Assembly (NCBI GenBank): GCA_963995525.1
Contig: OZ023212.1
Location: 7,120,404 to 7,184,403, forward strand
Reading direction: 5' to 3'
DNA length: 64,000 nt
DNA from: Escarpia spicata
Lineage: Eukaryota > Annelida > Polychaeta > Sabellida > Siboglinidae
In this document: positions 60,651-64,000 of the stretch, piece after piece
Layout: every line of letters starts with the position of its first letter
Position numbering within the stretch: position 1 is the first letter of the stretch
Notes under the pieces: generated by a model
The model's database searches: none
What the model was told of the DNA's origin: nothing
Seen by the model: the letters and a program-made list of their open reading frames with translations, nothing else
Translations under genes and position numbers: made by a program

Positions 60651-62877
60651 ACACTACACACAAGCATGCATGCACGCACACACATATTTAATTAGTCTGC
60701 AAGTACGCACATCCACATGCATGCAAATATGATTACTGCTAAGATTCAGAGCATGAATCACATCTCTTGGAGTGGATCTTTAGAGACCCCGAGAATTATG
60801 CAACATGCCAACAATTATTTTCTAAAAACGCATCCAACATGTAATGTTTACCTGCCAGAGACCCTGAACACTGTAATGTATTCATTACAAACTGTGATAC
60901 TTTGCTTAAATTCCTGTTTCAATTCAGTCCTATTAATCCTGACTTCCAGATTGGTTAGACACAATCTAATCCCTGTGACAATGACAGAGAAGTAGTTATA
61001 GGATTAGGTAAGGAATACAGTAAACCTAGCTGTGCTGCCTTGAAACATTTGATTACAGGCGACAAGCTGGGATAAGACCACATTAAGGATTCGTCTGCCA
61101 GTACCCAGTTAAAGAGTGCACTTAAAAATAGCGTGAATACTGAATGTACTACTGCATTAGATCTCTCATGGGTAGCAATAAATATGTGCTAGTCGCTCGC
61201 ATATTCGCACAGTGGCTATTTTGCAGAACGCACCAATATTTCAAAATCTGTCACCAGATTGGGTGAAATTGAGGGGTATCAGGTTTGGATTTTTCTGAAA
61301 AATGAGGTATGAGAATTTCACGAAATTTTCCACAGCACTTGTGTCAATAGAGGTTAAATATGCAGGGAAATTGTCAAGAAAATTGTTAGACAAACTTTAC
61401 AGGAAATGAAGGAAACATTATAATGGTAGCCAAATTAAAATTTAAGTCGTCTTACCCCAGCTGGGAATTAGGACTTTTTACGTATAAATACACGTCCTAC
61501 ATTTGCTATGATCTGGAATGGTTTTGTGACTACCTGGTACTACCCAGCAAAAATAGATATCCAAACAATTTTCTGTCTCTGTTACTGAATATGGAAATTG
61601 GAAGACCCCCTAATGGGTGGTAATAGCCCCAGGGTAGTTTCTACCTACCCCTAATTGCCAGTGTCCTAGTGTTAATTTTGACACATGGTTACAACACAGG
61701 CAGAGGCTTTACACATTCTCCGCAGATGCAACACGGATGTGACCAGAATTGTTTCGTTAGTCTGCATTCTCTGTCCACTACAAGCACAGCTGACCTCTGC
61801 CCAGTACACTGCACTCCTTTCACCAACTGCATTGACCATTTACATCACAGCTTCATAAATGAAGATAAATGTCCATGTGTCTCCATCACAGAGTAAGCAA
61901 TAAGCCTTCCATTTGGTGCAATAGGCACATTAGATTCAATCCCATTTCATAGTCTGCATAATCAAGTCAGCTACAACTCCAGACACTTTCTAGCATCACA
62001 TGTCATCAGACGGAAATGTCAACCCTGTCATTAAAGCACAGATATCGGGTTTCATGAAGGATTTATCATACGCCATGTACCTTTCTGTATGAGGCTAACA
62101 CCTGGTAATCTGATCATACGAATTCATAAGCATCTTTAATCTGGCATCTACTAATGACTTGAATAATGAGTGAATGGGTATTGATTTGACCTGTAAGCGA
62201 ATGGGAAATTCTAAAGGTCACGGCTGTTTTAGGTTCTTTACCGAAAGTAAGGAAATGTCATGAGAAATTTATGGCCATTATCGACACCCGATGTGCTTTA
62301 ATAATGGGACCTGATAGAGTATGTTTAAGTCGGCTGTTACATTTCACAATGGGATACCTATTGTACACATGCTGATTAATACTTTTTGTATAATGATGAC
62401 ACTGAGTTTTACTGGGAATACAACACACATATATATACACTGTGTAGTAAGCAGTTTCAAAATATCTTAACCAATACATTGGGGGTGGTTGTTTTGGTTG
62501 TCACTAGATAATACACAGAAAATAAATTGCTACTGTGACATCACCTAGCAATTGAAACTAGTTAATGCAAATTTATTATGACAGCAATTGGATGAAAGTT
62601 CCAGACCACGTATTAATGAGGAGTATTGAACCAGTGCTAAACGAACTTATGGGGGCATTCCTATGACTCAAGAATTAAGGCATTGTTGATAAGAGCTAAA
62701 CGTCTCCTCTTCAAACTTATTTTTACTATCTCATTTCACATTCATTTCACAAAATACTTGTGCAATTTGCTATTTAGTTCAGTCACATTATTGGATCTAC
62801 TAAATCATTTCAATAGCATGTTATAAAAAAACCAGTAAAATCCAATTCTTAAAATGATTTAAGCAGTTGAATGCACT

Positions 62878-63138
62878 TTGCAAAGGAGTTCTTTAGACAT
62901 ATCCAATATGTGAATTTTACCTTGTAGAGACATTCGTCGGTGTTAAACACCCACTTTTTCAGAACATGTGACAGAAAGGCCAGGACACCAATCAACCGAA
63001 ACAGGGGGAATTACGAACTATCTGACACGTATGCTGACATCATACGTCGCATGTACTGAAGAAGTTGGTGACATCGATGAAATCATCTATAAGTAAAAAA
63101 TTCACATATTGAATACGTCTAAAAGAACTCACTCGCAT
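62878..63138. mobile_element. Foldback MITE, family copy 2
   Basis: The left arm AGTTCTTTAGACATATCCAA then TATGTGAATTTT and the right arm AAAATTCACATATTGAATAC then GTCTAAAAGAACT repeat the termini of the element at 57.5 kb. Both copies also share the internal TTACCTTGTAGAG and the right flank GAACTATCCTG. This copy is longer (about 260 bases). Confidence 0.72.
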
Positions 63139-64000
63139 AGAAATGATAATGAACTATCCTGGAGAATGTAAATTGAATGCTTTCTATTATACCATGCTAC
63201 CTGTAATGTGAGTGATCTCCAGGTGGCGCCACCGTAATGATGATAACTGATGCCCTTGATTTGTTGGCCCATGGATGGGTGTAACTGTAAGCTAGACACA
63301 TAATAGATCTACTCCATTTTTGGTTGTGAACTTGTGACATTTATGCCACAATTCTAAGACTATGGTCACAAAACAACATAACAAAACAACAATTATTATT
63401 TTAGCATTTTGATTTGACATTTCTACACATGTCATGCTCCACGTATTGCTGAGAGGTGATAAGATTATTATGCTAATGAGTTTATTGTAGCCAATTCTCA
63501 ATACACTGTGTACAGACTGTTTGAAGTTATGGATGCGATAATGTTGGATGCCGGAAATCAATAATTCCATAAACACTCCACAATAATGCTGTCTTGATGT
63601 TATCAAAATATCACACAGTAGGTGATTCAATTCTGCAAATATCGCACAGCAGTGGTCACTGGGCATTGATGAAATGAACTAAGCCAATCTTTTGATGCCT
63701 GGAAACTTGATCCGGGGAATAACATGAAAGATTACTTGAGATGGACATTAATAATTCCACACCTAACTGTGTTACTTGTGTGAGTCTGAGCTATTTTAAA
63801 CACTGGCTTTCTGCCTCTATGGCACATGACAGGATGTCTTTACTGCTGCACGTGTCAGCGCAATTGACTGTTTTAGTTAATAATTTATATAAGCTCTCTC
63901 AATATCCACAATTATCTAATAGAAAATACACCAATTTGTAATAACATGCATAATAAAAAAAAAAAATTTTTTTTTAAGTATTGAACTTTCTAATTTAAGT

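Larger units (their letters stand above)
59043..64000. other. Upstream region or 5' intron of liprin-beta
   Basis: No coding exon is recognisable. It probably belongs to a 5' intron, because exon 1 begins at an acceptor. It holds a SINE scrap (60597-60650) and a foldback MITE (62878-63138). A donor-like CTCG|GTAAGT occurs on the minus strand near 59408 but no exon can be defended there. I see nothing I can name in 59100-60590, 60660-62870 or 63150-63950. The window ends in an A10/T10 palindrome at about 63955-63975. Confidence 0.6.

Noticed and set aside
1..64000. CRISPR array, operon or prokaryotic system
   Set aside because: The tandem repeats have no unique spacers and the window is intron-rich animal DNA.

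Overview
This is animal genomic DNA: AT-rich, spliced, and full of transposon remnants, SINEs and minisatellites. Recognisable protein sequence on the minus strand belongs to one gene, the orthologue of liprin-beta (PPFIBP1/PPFIBP2 in vertebrates). The repeat types (tRNA-headed SINEs, CR1/jockey-like LINE tails, PIF/Harbinger-like and foldback elements, Helitron-like ends) and a single diverged liprin-beta fit a marine invertebrate, most likely a lophotrochozoan such as a mollusc. The species is an inference.

The gene runs right to left. Ten exons join in phase without a break: start-codon exon 59042-58891, then 49224-48968, 36281-36054, 16296-16165, 14547-14436, 13390-13331, 4695-4634, 4226-4142, 1241(or 1220)-1099 and 292 to the left edge. 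They encode the N-terminal coiled-coil half of the scaffold (about 489 codons) and reach the basic, Ser/Pro-rich linker. The SAM domains must lie beyond the left edge. Two further exon candidates, each with an ATG, an in-frame stop upstream and a phase-0 donor (40019-39903 and 18637-18584), look like alternative first exons giving N-terminally shortened isoforms.

The rest is intron. Right end (59-64 kb): upstream region with one foldback MITE and a SINE scrap. Intron 1 (49-59 kb): a 33-bp polypyrimidine minisatellite of about 44 units, a 26-bp array, SINEs and CTCF-like motifs. Intron 2 (36-49 kb): a 29-bp array, a degenerate satellite, a LINE 3' tail and an (AT)n tract. Intron 3 (16-36 kb): a 48-bp minisatellite of about 32 units, a Helitron-like pair, a degenerate satellite of about 180 bp, a Z-DNA tract, a foldback element and one unexpanded copy of the element that seeded the intron 6 arrays. 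Intron 4 is mostly a dead LINE. Intron 6 (4.7-13.3 kb) holds a palindromic MITE, a 45-bp minisatellite (about 35 units) and a 49-bp minisatellite (about 16 units) interrupted by a dead CR1-like LINE. Introns 8 and 9 hold a Harbinger-like remnant, a tRNA-headed SINE, a foldback element and a GT-rich microsatellite.

The most interesting structures are the two putative alternative promoters of liprin-beta, the pair of unrelated minisatellites that appear to have grown from adjacent segments of one dispersed element, and the 5'-splice-site-like motif carried by most units of two intronic arrays on the sense strand of the gene. The long ORFs in the arrays come from periods divisible by three with no stop in the unit; I do not call them genes.
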